Source: Micromonospora foliorum
GTDB taxonomy: Bacteria > Actinomycetota > Actinomycetes > Mycobacteriales > Micromonosporaceae
Reading direction: 5' to 3'
Assembly: GCF_022229015.1 (NCBI RefSeq)
Contig: NZ_JAKKFF010000424.1
Span: 1-45,370 of the forward strand
Length of the DNA stretch: 45,370 nt
The stretch's first letter is position 1; every line of letters starts with the position of its first letter. Of the stretch, positions 8,519 to 15,336 are shown piece after piece. The position numbers were made by a program, and so were the translations under genes. The notes under the pieces are model-generated. The model had not been told where the DNA came from. It made no database searches and saw only the letters and a list, made by a program, of their open reading frames with translations.

Positions 8519-8638
8519 CTGCCGTTGTCCTGATCTGTGCGCATCTGTCACGTCACCGACAGCACCGTCCAGCCCTGCAACCTGCGACGCCGGTCCGCCG
8601 TCCTCCTTGCGACGGGGTGGGAACGAGGGGGGTCGGCC

Positions 8639-9553
8639 GTGCGGGACGCGCAGAGCTTCGATGACTTCTACCGCAGCACCGCGCGGCGGATGGTGCGGTA
8701 CGGCTATGCGGTCGCCGGCGACCACAGCGAGGCGCAGGACCTGGTGCAGGAGGCGTACACCCGGGCCTGGCGGCAGTGGGGGCGGCTGTCGTCGCATCCC
8801 GCGCCGGAGGCGTGGCTGCGGCTCGTGGTGGCCCGGTTGGCGACCGACCGCTGGCGGCGTCTGCACCGTCGGCGGGTGGTACTGAGCCGGAGCGGACCAC
8901 CGGCGGTCGCGCCCCCGCCGAGCGAGGACGGGGTGCTCCTGGTCGGAGCGCTCCGGCAACTGCCCGCCACGCACCGGCAGGCGCTGGCCCTGCACTACCT
9001 CTTCGACATGTCGGTCGAGGAGATCGCCCGGGAAACCGACGTCCCGGTCGGCACCGTGAAGTCCTGGCTGTCCCGAGGCCGGTCCCGGCTGGCCGCGCTG
9101 CTGCCCGGCACCGACCTGGCGACCGTGACCGCGTTGCGCGCCCATCACCTGCCGCTCTCCACCCACCGGCCGACGCCGGGGCGGGGGCGCACGCTGTTGG
9201 CCGGGGACGCGCTGTCACTGATCAATCCGTTCACCGGGGAGGGGATCTTCTACGCGCTGCTCTCCGGTGCGCTCGCCGGGTCGGCGGCGGCCCGGTCGCC
9301 CGAGGACGCGGCTGGCCGCTACGCCCACGGGCTGCGTCGTCGCCTCGGCACCCACCTGCGGCACAGCTCGGTCGCGGCCTGGCTGGCCCGGCGACGCCGG
9401 GTGGTGGACGCGGCGGTCCGGGCCGCCCGTCGGGACGACCGGGTGTTCTACGACGTGGTCGAGCTGGGACTGGGTGACGGACGCCTCACCGCTCGTACGC
9501 TCGCAATGATCGGCATCGGTCTCGGCGGCGGGGATGGGGCTCCGAGGCAGTGA
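8639..9553 (+). CDS. Chimera: SigE-family ECF sigma factor fused to C-terminal part of geranylgeranyl-reductase-like flavoprotein
   Basis: A 304-aa protein made of two unrelated parts. Residues 1-160 are a complete SigE-type ECF sigma factor: region 2 (FDDFYRSTARRMVRYGYAVAG ... DLVQEAYTRAWRQW) and region 4 (LRQLPATHRQALALHY ... VPVGTVKSWLSRGRSRLAAL). From about residue 166 (LRAHHLPLSTHRP) the sequence is the C-terminal third of a geranylgeranyl-reductase-type FAD oxidoreductase, including LLAGDALSLINPFTGEGIFY and the helical tail. The FAD-binding N-terminal half (GxGxxG) is absent. GTG 8639 is chosen for its AGGGGGG ribosome site at 6 nt; an upstream in-frame ATG (8537) would add 34 non-homologous residues. 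No anti-sigma gene is adjacent. The reductase part is unlikely to be catalytic. It could be an in-frame deletion product or an assembly artefact. Confidence 0.85.
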   Translation: MRDAQSFDDFYRSTARRMVRYGYAVAGDHSEAQDLVQEAYTRAWRQWGRLSSHPAPEAWLRLVVARLATDRWRRLHRRRVVLSRSGPPAVAPPPSEDGVLLVGALRQLPATHRQALALHYLFDMSVEEIARETDVPVGTVKSWLSRGRSRLAALLPGTDLATVTALRAHHLPLSTHRPTPGRGRTLLAGDALSLINPFTGEGIFYALLSGALAGSAAARSPEDAAGRYAHGLRRRLGTHLRHSSVAAWLARRRRVVDAAVRAARRDDRVFYDVVELGLGDGRLTARTLAMIGIGLGGGDGAPRQ

Positions 9554-9570
9554 ACTGGCTCAAGGGTCGC

Positions 9571-9576
9571 TACGCT
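9571..9576 (+). promoter_or_regulatory. Leaderless -10 box (TACGCT)
   Basis: TACGCT lies 5 nt before GTG 9582 and 8 nt before ATG 9585. The cis-prenyltransferase mRNA is probably leaderless or nearly so, independent of the upstream sigma chimera. Confidence 0.5.
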
Positions 9577-9581
9577 GCTAG

Positions 9582-10355
9582 GTGATGACGCTGCGGAACC
9601 TTATCTACTCCGTCTACGAGCGCCGGCTCACGGCGAAGCTCGCGGGTAAGCCGGTGCCCCGGCACGTCGGGGTGATGTGCGACGGCAACCGCCGATGGGC
9701 GAGGGAGATGGGCTTCGTCGACCCGAACGACGGTCACCGGGTCGGCGCGGCCAAGATCAAGCATGTCCTCGGCTGGTGTGACCAGGCCGGCGTCGGGCAC
9801 GTGACCCTCTACCTGCTGGCCACCGACAACCTGCAACGCCCGGCCAGTGAGCTGGACCCGCTCCTCAAGATCATTGAGGACCTGGTGGTGGAGCTGGCCG
9901 AGGAGGGCAACCCCTGGCGGCTGCGCATCGTCGGGGCGCTCGACCTGCTGCCGGCGCAGACCGCGGCGGCGCTCAAGGGCGCCGAGGAGCGCACCCGCGA
10001 ACGCACCGGCGGCGCCGAGGTCAACATCGCGGTGGGCTACGGCGGTCGCCGGGAGATCACCGACGCGGTCCGTTCGCTGCTGCTGGAGCACGCCGCCACC
10101 GGCGGCACGATCGAGGAGTTGGCCGAGGTGCTGGACGTCGAGCACATCGCCGAGCACCTCTACACCCGGGGCCAGCCCGACCCGGACCTGGTCATCCGCA
10201 CCAGTGGCGAGCAGCGGCTGTCCGGTTTCATGCTCTGGCAGTCCGCGCACTCGGAGTTCTACTTCTGCGAGCTCAACTGGCCGGACTTCCGGCACATCGA
10301 CTTCCTGCGGGCCCTACGCTCGTACGCCACCAGACAACGCCGTTACGGCGCCTGA
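9582..10355 (+). CDS. uppS: Isoprenyl (cis-prenyl) diphosphate transferase
   Basis: A 257-aa UPP-synthase-family enzyme that condenses IPP onto an allylic diphosphate in cis. Hallmarks: DGNRRWA with the catalytic Asp34, the GGRREITDAV block near 154-163, and the C-terminal diphosphate-binding RTSGEQRLSGFMLWQSAHSE with Arg206, Arg212 and Glu226. The N-terminus (MTLRNLIYSVYERRL) resembles the mycobacterial Rv1086 Z-farnesyl diphosphate synthase type, so a short-chain product is possible; chain length cannot be read from the sequence. GTG 9582 or ATG 9585 may be used. The reductase remnant just upstream suggests this was an isoprenoid locus. It is convergent with otsB. Confidence 0.92.
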   Translation: MMTLRNLIYSVYERRLTAKLAGKPVPRHVGVMCDGNRRWAREMGFVDPNDGHRVGAAKIKHVLGWCDQAGVGHVTLYLLATDNLQRPASELDPLLKIIEDLVVELAEEGNPWRLRIVGALDLLPAQTAAALKGAEERTRERTGGAEVNIAVGYGGRREITDAVRSLLLEHAATGGTIEELAEVLDVEHIAEHLYTRGQPDPDLVIRTSGEQRLSGFMLWQSAHSEFYFCELNWPDFRHIDFLRALRSYATRQRRYGA

Positions 10356-10358
10356 CCC

Positions 10359-10383
10359 GGCGGCGACGCCCTCGGTCGCCGCC
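10359..10383. terminator. Bidirectional terminator between uppS and otsB
   Basis: Stem GGCGGCGAC / GTCGCCGCC (10359-10367 / 10375-10383) with a 7-nt loop between convergent stops at 10355 and 10401. Confidence 0.7.
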
Positions 10384-10400
10384 CGGTCAGGTCAGTCAGG

Positions 10401-11225
10401 TCAGGGCAGGTGGGTCAGTGCCCGGGTGAGGAAGTCGCCCAGGGCGGCCGGCGACTCGATCGTCAGGTCGGCGGCGTTGGCCACCTCGTGTCCGGTTTCC
10501 GGGTTCGCCACGGCCACGCAGACGCCGAGGAAGTCCGGGTCGGTGGCGGCGCGGGCGCGCAGCGCGGCGAAGGCCTTGATGTCGGAGACATCGTCGCCGA
10601 AGTACCACGCGCCGGTGGCACCCTTGATCGCCTCGCCGATCACCATGCCCTTGTCCCGGTCGACCGGCGGCTTGAGTTCCAGCACCATCCGCCCGGCCTG
10701 CGAACGCAACCCCAGACGGTCGGCCTGCGCCTGCCCCCACTGCTGCACGGTCGGGCCGAGTTGCGGGGCGGTACGCCAGTGCAGCGCGACCGAGAGCCGC
10801 TTGTACTCCACGAGCGTGCCGGGCGGCAGCTCCGCCCGGGCCAGGTCGGCCAGCTCCGCCATGGTCGGCACCCAGGGCAGCGCGGCCGGTTCGGTGACGG
10901 TCTCCCCGCCGGAGTGGCTGTGCTCCAGGCCGTAGAGGCCGTAGAGGTCCACGCCGACGAGCCCGCCGAGTTGGTCCCGAAGGAACTCGACGGGTCGGGC
11001 GGACACGATCGCCACCCGCTGCACGACCGGGGCGAGCGCCTCGATCGCGGCCAACGCCTTGGGAGCCGGGCGTACCGCGGTCGGATCGTCGTCGACGGGC
11101 GCGAGCGTGCCGTCGAAGTCGAAGAAGAGCACGGTCCCGGCCGCCCGGCTGGCGGTTATCCGCCAGGCCTGGTCGGCGTTCAACGGGGTTTTCGGCTGCT
11201 GATTGCCCAGATTCAACGGCGGCAC
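10401..11225 (-). CDS. otsB: Trehalose-6-phosphate phosphatase
   Basis: A HAD-superfamily phosphatase that makes trehalose from trehalose-6-phosphate in the cytoplasm. HAD motif I is FDFDGTLAPV with Asp36 (nucleophile) and Asp38. Motif II lies in AIVSARPVEFL, motif III is in ELKPPVDRDKG, and motif IV is YFGDDVSD. The OtsB substrate block YGLYGLEHSHSGGE is present. I place the start at GTG 11225 (274 aa) because a TACGCT -10 box ends 7 nt upstream, giving a leaderless mRNA. An ATG at 11258 lies upstream of that -10 box and would be outside the transcript. No otsA is in the window. Confidence 0.92.
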   Translation of the reverse strand: MPPLNLGNQQPKTPLNADQAWRITASRAAGTVLFFDFDGTLAPVDDDPTAVRPAPKALAAIEALAPVVQRVAIVSARPVEFLRDQLGGLVGVDLYGLYGLEHSHSGGETVTEPAALPWVPTMAELADLARAELPPGTLVEYKRLSVALHWRTAPQLGPTVQQWGQAQADRLGLRSQAGRMVLELKPPVDRDKGMVIGEAIKGATGAWYFGDDVSDIKAFAALRARAATDPDFLGVCVAVANPETGHEVANAADLTIESPAALGDFLTRALTHLP

Positions 11226-11232
11226 GCGCGTC

Positions 11233-11238
11233 AGCGTA
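11233..11238 (-). promoter_or_regulatory. Leaderless -10 box of otsB
   Basis: TACGCT on the minus strand (11238 to 11233), 7 nt before GTG 11225. It decides the start codon. Confidence 0.5.
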
Positions 11239-11292
11239 CCCCGGCGATCCAGGCTCATTCCTGGCCGAGCGGACCCGTTGAGCGGTGGGCGA

Positions 11293-11646
11293 TCAGCGTT
11301 CGGCGGCTCCTCGTCCGCGCCGGCCGAACGGCACCACCGCCGCCTCCTGGCCGTGGCTCAACAGGTAGCCCTCCACGAACCCGGTGTTGCGATCGCCGGT
11401 GTGGTTCTCGATCTCGTTGAGCCGTGCCACCAGGAACTCGGTGAGCGCGCTGATGCGGTTGTTCAGACGCTCGTGCAGCTCGGCGACGACGGCCAGGACG
11501 ACCGCGGTGCCGGCGGTGATGAGCGCAAAGAGGTTGACGAGCAGCGGAAGCTGCCCGCCGTCGACCGCGAGGGTCACCGTGTTGCCGGTCGCCCACAGTG
11601 TCATCGACACCGTTGCGACCACGACTGCCAACCACTTCAGGGTCAT
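11293..11646 (-). CDS. Small uncharacterised membrane protein
   Basis: A 117-aa protein with two predicted membrane helices (about residues 4-26 and 34-57) joined by a short Gly/Asp turn. A charged helical segment (LHERLNNRISALTEFLVARLNEIEN) that may form a coiled coil and a basic tail (FGRRGRGAAER) follow. I do not recognise a family. The ATG at 11646 has an excellent AGGAGGGG ribosome site at about 7 nt, which strongly supports translation. It ends 67 bp before the otsB start on the same strand, but otsB appears to have its own promoter. Confidence 0.8.
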   Translation of the reverse strand: MTLKWLAVVVATVSMTLWATGNTVTLAVDGGQLPLLVNLFALITAGTAVVLAVVAELHERLNNRISALTEFLVARLNEIENHTGDRNTGFVEGYLLSHGQEAAVVPFGRRGRGAAER

Positions 11647-11808
11647 GGACAGACCCCTCCTTCTGTCCCGCAGGGCTAGGTTCGGCCTTGTCCCGTCCCC
11701 CCGCCGATGACGAGCCCAAGCAGTACGAATAGGGACGCTAGCGTGCCCGTTCCAGCCCCGGAGGCAAACGAATGAACCTGACCAGGCGTTCTTTCGCTAT
11801 CTGAGGAA

Positions 11809-12252
11809 CTAGCCTGCCTGATTGCCCCTTTTTCGGACATCGACCGGCAACGTTGGGCGGTATGCGAGGTATCTGATGGTTTCCCGGATGTGGAACTTCT
11901 CCGCGTCCGACACCTGCGGATCGACCAGACGGCGCAGCAACGCCTCCACGTCGGGGTCCATCGGAGGGGCGGCCTGGCCGGTGCGAGGGCCGGCCGCGGT
12001 GCGGTCCCAGCCGAGCGCGGCGAAGGCGGCGGCCGGGTTCAGCCCCAACCCCTCGCAGAAGGCGACCACCCGCTCGGCCTCCGGGTCGCTGGCCCAGTCG
12101 CCCCGGACCCAACGGTTGATGGTCTGCCGGGAGACGCCGGTGCGCCGGGACACCTCGGTGCCGCTCCAGGCTCGGGTCGCCCGTGCCTCGTCCAGGGCCC
12201 GCCGGACGAAGGTGGCGAAGGCGATCTTCCGCGCATTGGCCGTCTCGGTCAC
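11809..12252 (-). CDS. XRE-type helix-turn-helix transcriptional regulator
   Basis: A 147-aa DNA-binding protein. The HTH spans about residues 28-65, with GTEVSRRTGVSRQTINRWVR as the helix-turn-helix core. A C-terminal region (MDPDVEALLRRLVDPQVSD ... HIRETIRYLAYR) may mediate oligomerisation. I choose GTG 12252 because a TACCGT -10 box ends 6 nt upstream (leaderless), and because the upstream in-frame extension to 12438 reads through the operator-rich control region. The palindrome GTCAC-TCC-GTGAC (12248-12260) covers both the start codon and the -10 box, so autorepression is likely. Targets probably include the divergent small genes at 12517-13231. Confidence 0.88.
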   Translation of the reverse strand: MTETANARKIAFATFVRRALDEARATRAWSGTEVSRRTGVSRQTINRWVRGDWASDPEAERVVAFCEGLGLNPAAAFAALGWDRTAAGPRTGQAAPPMDPDVEALLRRLVDPQVSDAEKFHIRETIRYLAYRPTLPVDVRKRGNQAG

Positions 12253-12264
12253 TCCGTGACGGTA
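12248..12264 (-). promoter_or_regulatory. Start-codon operator and leaderless -10 box of the XRE gene
   Basis: The palindrome GTCAC-3-GTGAC (12248-12260) overlaps the GTG start (12252-12250) and the -10 box TACCGT (12264-12259). A protein bound here would block transcription start. Confidence 0.5.
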
Positions 12265-12302
12265 CGGCCAGCCGGCGGTGGCCGCGTGCCCCGGCTCGCC
12301 GC

Positions 12303-12494
12303 TGTCACGCGGACGTGACAAAGGGTTCGGATTTCCGGTAAACGAGTCAGTGCCACTGTTGAGGGGTGTCACGCGGGCAGAATAGATGAACGTAGTGGCA
12401 AACGTAACCGGACGAAAAGCTGATACTGTCACGCCCATGGGACAATCTACGGTGTGTCACGTGCATGAGACGATTGGTGCTCACATGCGTCACG
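12303..12494. promoter_or_regulatory. Array of TGTCACG operator-like sites in the divergent control region
   Basis: A perfect palindrome, TGTCACG-4-CGTGACA, lies at 12303-12320. Further direct TGTCACG copies are at 12367-12373, 12427-12433 and 12455-12461, and a GTCACG core is at 12489-12494. The copy at 12455 sits at the predicted start site downstream of a plus-strand TACGGT (12448-12453). The array probably binds the neighbouring XRE regulator; this is inference. Confidence 0.6.
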
Positions 12495-12516
12495 CCCCCG
12501 GTGCCAGGGGGTCGTG

Positions 12517-12861
12517 GTGACCGAGCTCGCCACCCGCGCCCAGGCCTTCGGGCTGATCGCCGAGGGGGTCGCCGCGGGGCTGACCGCCCCCTGGCGCCTC
12601 TACCTCGCCCGAGGCTGCCGCTACCTGTCGCTGAGCGTCGGCGATCGTGCCGAGTGGAACGCCTGGCGTACCCATCTCGGCTGCCCCGAGCTGAGTGTCC
12701 GGGTCTACGACGCCGGCGGCGAGATCCGCCGGTCCTCGGTGGCCGAAGTCGTGCTGGACGGCTGCCGGATCAGCGTCGAGCTGGTCGAGGAGGTCAGCAC
12801 CGACGACCTGGACCGGCTGCTCGTCGCCGACCCCACCACGATCGAGCCGGAGGAGCGATGA
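12517..12861 (+). CDS. Uncharacterised small protein
   Basis: A 114-aa acidic protein (VTELATRAQAFGLIAEGVAA ... TTIEPEER) without membrane segments or a recognised motif. It is likely an alpha/beta protein, with a conserved-looking WRLYLARGCRYLSLSVGD segment. GTG 12517 is preferred over GTG 12514 because AGGGGG lies 6 nt before it. The stop TGA (12859-12861) overlaps an ATG that opens a 12-codon mini-ORF. It is divergent from the XRE regulator and preceded by its putative operators, so probable co-regulation is inferred. Confidence 0.7.
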   Translation: MTELATRAQAFGLIAEGVAAGLTAPWRLYLARGCRYLSLSVGDRAEWNAWRTHLGCPELSVRVYDAGGEIRRSSVAEVVLDGCRISVELVEEVSTDDLDRLLVADPTTIEPEER

Positions 12862-12896
12862 CCTGGCGTCCCGGCTGGGCCGGAGCTGCCCGATGA
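12858..12896 (+). CDS. Possible 12-codon coupling minicistron
   Basis: ATG 12858 overlaps the previous stop (ATGA) and reads MTWRPGWAGAAR before a TGA (12894-12896) that again overlaps the next gene's ATG (12893). A GGAGGAG lies only 2 nt before the ATG, which is close. It may simply couple ribosomes across the 31-nt gap, or it may be chance. Confidence 0.25.
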   Translation: MTWRPGWAGAAR

Positions 12897-13231
12897 GCCC
12901 GTTTCTCGCGGTGTTCCTCGTCCTGGTGCTCGGTGCCACCAGCTACGCGGCCGGGCGGTTGCACGGGCAGCTCAGCTACCGCATCGGCTACCGCTTCGGT
13001 TACCGGCAGGGCTACTTCGACGGTGACCGGGGCGCCTGGAACCGGCGTCGTCGGGACGCCCAGGCGGCGATCGCCTCGGCCCTGTCGGTCTCGCCCGCGG
13101 GGGTGGTCCGCTCCGCCGGTGCGGTCGCCCCCCGCCCCGGCACCACCTACACCGGCTCGTCGTTCAGCGCGCCGGCCGCCCCGATCAGCGGGCGGCACCC
13201 GACCGGCACGCTCGTCCGACGTACCGGTTGA
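12893..13231 (+). CDS. Small membrane-anchored protein with Tyr/Gly repeats
   Basis: A 112-aa protein. Residues 2-21 form one hydrophobic segment (SPFLAVFLVLVLGATSYAAG). A GYR-type repeat follows (SYRIGYRFGYRQGYFDGDRG), then a basic helix and a Ser/Pro/Thr-rich tail. I do not recognise a family. The ATG at 12893 has GGAG 8 nt upstream and lies 31 nt after the previous stop, so the two genes form an operon. It is closed by the hairpin at 13235. Confidence 0.7.
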   Translation: MSPFLAVFLVLVLGATSYAAGRLHGQLSYRIGYRFGYRQGYFDGDRGAWNRRRRDAQAAIASALSVSPAGVVRSAGAVAPRPGTTYTGSSFSAPAAPISGRHPTGTLVRRTG

Positions 13232-13234
13232 GGT

Positions 13235-13261
13235 CGGTCGGCGGGTTATGCCCGCCGACCG
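13235..13261 (+). terminator. Terminator hairpin
   Basis: A perfect 11-bp stem CGGTCGGCGGG / CCCGCCGACCG with a TTATG loop, immediately after the stop at 13231. Confidence 0.8.
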
Positions 13262-13336
13262 GCGCCACGAACGCGGTGCGTCGTCCGCGGCGGACACGCA
13301 CCGTCGGGGTCACGTCAGACCGGTGACGGTGGCCCC

Positions 13337-13377
13337 ACCGGCCGGGATGCGCGCAGGGGGCATGCATCCCGGCCGGT
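13337..13377. repeat. Strong inverted repeat in the region upstream of phoH2
   Basis: A perfect 14-bp stem (13337-13350 / 13364-13377, ACCGGCCGGGATGC and its complement) with a 13-nt loop. A second weaker stem follows (about 13393-13412, CCACCGGCC / GGCTGGTGG). It lies between the upstream terminator and the phoH2 leader promoter. It could be a second terminator, an operator or a small structured RNA; nothing decides between these. Confidence 0.5.
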
Positions 13378-13491
13378 TCCGCCGCGTTCGCCACCGGCCC
13401 TGCGGCTGGTGGGAGCGCCGGTGAAGCGCTGTTCATGAGCGCGTCTTAGGAGATCCACGTTCGGCCTCTAGCCGGGAAGGTCCGGCGGGGC

Positions 13492-13497
13492 TAGCGT
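13492..13497 (+). promoter_or_regulatory. Leaderless -10 box of the phoH2 leader ORF
   Basis: TAGCGT ends 6 nt before ATG 13504, the spacing seen at the other leaderless genes of this window. Confidence 0.5.
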
Positions 13498-13503
13498 CTA
13501 GGC

Positions 13504-13647
13504 ATGGCACGGGGTTCTCCCGAGCCAGCCGGTCCGCCCGGATCTGCGACCTCGCGCATGGGGTTCCGCATCCGACCCCGTGTCCCCGGGCACCGGAGGA
13601 GGCGGAACACGGGTGGCGGGTGCCCATCCGTCGGAGCAGGCCTGTGA
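13504..13647 (+). CDS. PhoAT-like leader peptide/antitoxin candidate overlapping phoH2
   Basis: A 47-codon [23 protein letters not shown] followed by an Arg-rich stretch and VGAGL-stop. It begins at a leaderless -10 box and ends with TGA (13645-13647) overlapping the GTG start of phoH2 (13644-13646). In mycobacteria, phoH2 is preceded by the short overlapping gene phoAT, whose product is an antitoxin for the PhoH2 RNA helicase/ribonuclease. Position, size, promoter and overlap match that arrangement, but I cannot show sequence homology. The peptide is basic and Gly/Pro-rich, and it could instead be only a coupling leader. Confidence 0.5.
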   Translation: MARGSPEPAGPPGSATSRMGFRIRPRVPGHRRRRNTGGGCPSVGAGL

Positions 13648-15059
13648 CGACTCGCCGTACCACCGCCGGTGCCGACCAGACCCCGGCCGCGACTGCCACG
13701 ACCCGCCGCGCCACCAGGAGCCGCCGTTCGGCGGCCGCCGCGCCGGCCGACCCCAAGGAGCCACGACCAGCCGGCCAGGCCTTTGTCCTGGACACGTCGG
13801 TGCTGCTCTCCGATCCGGCGGCGTTCCACCGGTTCGCGGAGCACGAGGTGGTGCTGCCTCTGGTGGTCATCACCGAGCTGGAAGGCAAGCGGCACCATCC
13901 GGAGCTGGGCTGGTTCGCCCGGCAGTCGCTGCGGATGCTCGACGACCTGCGGGTCCGGCACGGCCGACTCGACCGTCCGGTGCCCGCCAACGACGTCGGC
14001 GGCACCCTGCGGGTGGAGCTCAACCACACCGACGACGGCGTCCTGCCGCCCGGGTTCCGCACCGAGAGCAACGACGCCCGGATCCTCTCCGTCGCGCTCA
14101 ACCTCGCCGCCGAGGGGCGGGAGGTGACCCTGGTCAGCAAGGACATGCCGCTGCGGGTCAAGGCGGCCTCGGTGGGTCTGCGCGCCGACGAGTACCGGCA
14201 CGGCCAGGCCAGCGACCCGACCTGGACCGGTATGTCGGAGATGGAGTTGAGCGAGGAGCAGATCGGCCAGCTGTACGCCGGCGAGACGCTCGACCTCGAC
14301 GAGGCGGCCGGGCTGCCCTGCCACACCGGTCTGGTGCTGCACTCGGGGCGTGGCTCCGCCCTCGGTCGGGTGTTGCCGGACAAGTCGGTGCGGCTGGTCC
14401 GGGGCGACCGGGAGGCGTTCGGGCTGCACGGCCGCTCCGCCGAGCAGCGGATCGCTCTCGACCTGCTGCTGGACGAGTCGATCGGGATCGTCTCGCTGGG
14501 TGGTCGGGCCGGCACCGGCAAGTCGGCGCTGGCGCTCTGCGCCGGGCTGGAGGCGGTGATGGAGCGCCGCCGGCACAAGAAGGTGATCGTGTTCCGCCCG
14601 CTGTACGCCGTCGGTGGCCAGGAGTTGGGCTACCTGCCGGGCTCGGAGTCGGAGAAGATGTCGCCGTGGGCCCAGGCGGTCTTCGACACGCTCGGCGCGG
14701 TGGTGCACGAGAACGTGCTGGAGGAGGTCACCTCGCGGGGCATCCTGGAGGTGCTGCCGCTGACCCACATCCGGGGGCGCAGCCTCCACGACGCCTATGT
14801 GATCGTGGACGAGGCCCAGTCGTTGGAGCGCGGGGTGCTGTTGACCGTGCTGTCCCGGATCGGGCAGGGCTCCCGGGTGGTGCTCACCCACGACGTGGCT
14901 CAGCGGGACAATCTGCGGGTCGGCCGGCACGACGGGGTGACGGCTGTCATCGAAGCGCTCAAGGGTCATCCGCTCTTCGCGCACGTCACCCTCAGCCGTT
15001 CGGAGCGGTCGCCGATCGCCGCGATGGTCACGGACCTCCTGGAGGACATTCCGATCTGA
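13644..15059 (+). CDS. phoH2: PhoH2: PIN-domain/PhoH-ATPase fusion, RNA helicase-ribonuclease
   Basis: A 471-aa protein of the PIN-PhoH type. A basic Thr/Ala-rich tail (1-45) precedes a PIN nuclease domain (about 46-185) with acidic residues at Asp50 ([10 protein letters not shown]), Glu78/80 (ITELE), Asp144 (ESNDARIL) and Asp167 (VSKDMPL). The PhoH ATPase domain has Walker [10 protein letters not shown] (286-294) and Walker B VIVDEAQS (386-393). The mycobacterial homologue unwinds and cleaves RNA and acts as a toxin with PhoAT. GTG 13644 is chosen for its GGAG ribosome site at 7 nt and its overlap with the leader ORF; GTG 13620 is an in-frame alternative. Confidence 0.93.
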   Translation: MTTRRTTAGADQTPAATATTRRATRSRRSAAAAPADPKEPRPAGQAFVLDTSVLLSDPAAFHRFAEHEVVLPLVVITELEGKRHHPELGWFARQSLRMLDDLRVRHGRLDRPVPANDVGGTLRVELNHTDDGVLPPGFRTESNDARILSVALNLAAEGREVTLVSKDMPLRVKAASVGLRADEYRHGQASDPTWTGMSEMELSEEQIGQLYAGETLDLDEAAGLPCHTGLVLHSGRGSALGRVLPDKSVRLVRGDREAFGLHGRSAEQRIALDLLLDESIGIVSLGGRAGTGKSALALCAGLEAVMERRRHKKVIVFRPLYAVGGQELGYLPGSESEKMSPWAQAVFDTLGAVVHENVLEEVTSRGILEVLPLTHIRGRSLHDAYVIVDEAQSLERGVLLTVLSRIGQGSRVVLTHDVAQRDNLRVGRHDGVTAVIEALKGHPLFAHVTLSRSERSPIAAMVTDLLEDIPI

Positions 15060-15093
15060 CGGTGTTTTTATGGGCTTTTGTCCGCAGATTCGG

Positions 15094-15109
15094 TGTGGCG
15101 CAGATCACA
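15094..15109. promoter_or_regulatory. CRP-like site TGTGG-N6-TCACA
   Basis: This 16-bp motif matches the TGTGA-N6-TCACA consensus of bacterial and actinobacterial CRP proteins with one mismatch. It lies 35 bp after the phoH2 stop and 228 bp upstream of the transglycosylase-like gene. In Mycobacterium, CRP (Rv3676) controls the muralytic gene rpfA, so the placement is suggestive but unproven. Confidence 0.35.
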
Positions 15110-15336
15110 AACAGGCCGGTCGGTTTCCTATCAGCCTCACTGTGCGCAATCGTGTCCCACGAGCGTCCATGCACCAATTGAATCGTCGGTGATCGTTCGT
15201 CCCGAGACGGACGGCATCGGCGACGGTAGGTGCGTCGGCGCGACCGGCAACCGGTCGGGGCGCTCGTGGCACGGCTGACGGCCCACCTGTGGCCTGCGCC
15301 GCGCCGCGTCCTTGCTCCCGACGAAGGGACCACTTC

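Noticed and set aside
8537..8638. 34-residue N-terminal extension of the sigma/reductase chimera from ATG 8537
   Set aside because: It has no sigma-factor similarity, and a strong ribosome site precedes GTG 8639.
12253..12438. N-terminal extension of the XRE regulator to ATG 12438
   Set aside because: It reads through the operator array and the -10 box and has no domain-like character.
15110..15336. c-di-AMP (ydaO-type) riboswitch upstream of the transglycosylase-like gene
   Set aside because: The gene class and leader length invited it, and a CCACCTGTGGCCTGCG stretch is slightly similar to the 3' end of the motif, but the conserved GGGGAACC-like and other core elements are not visible.
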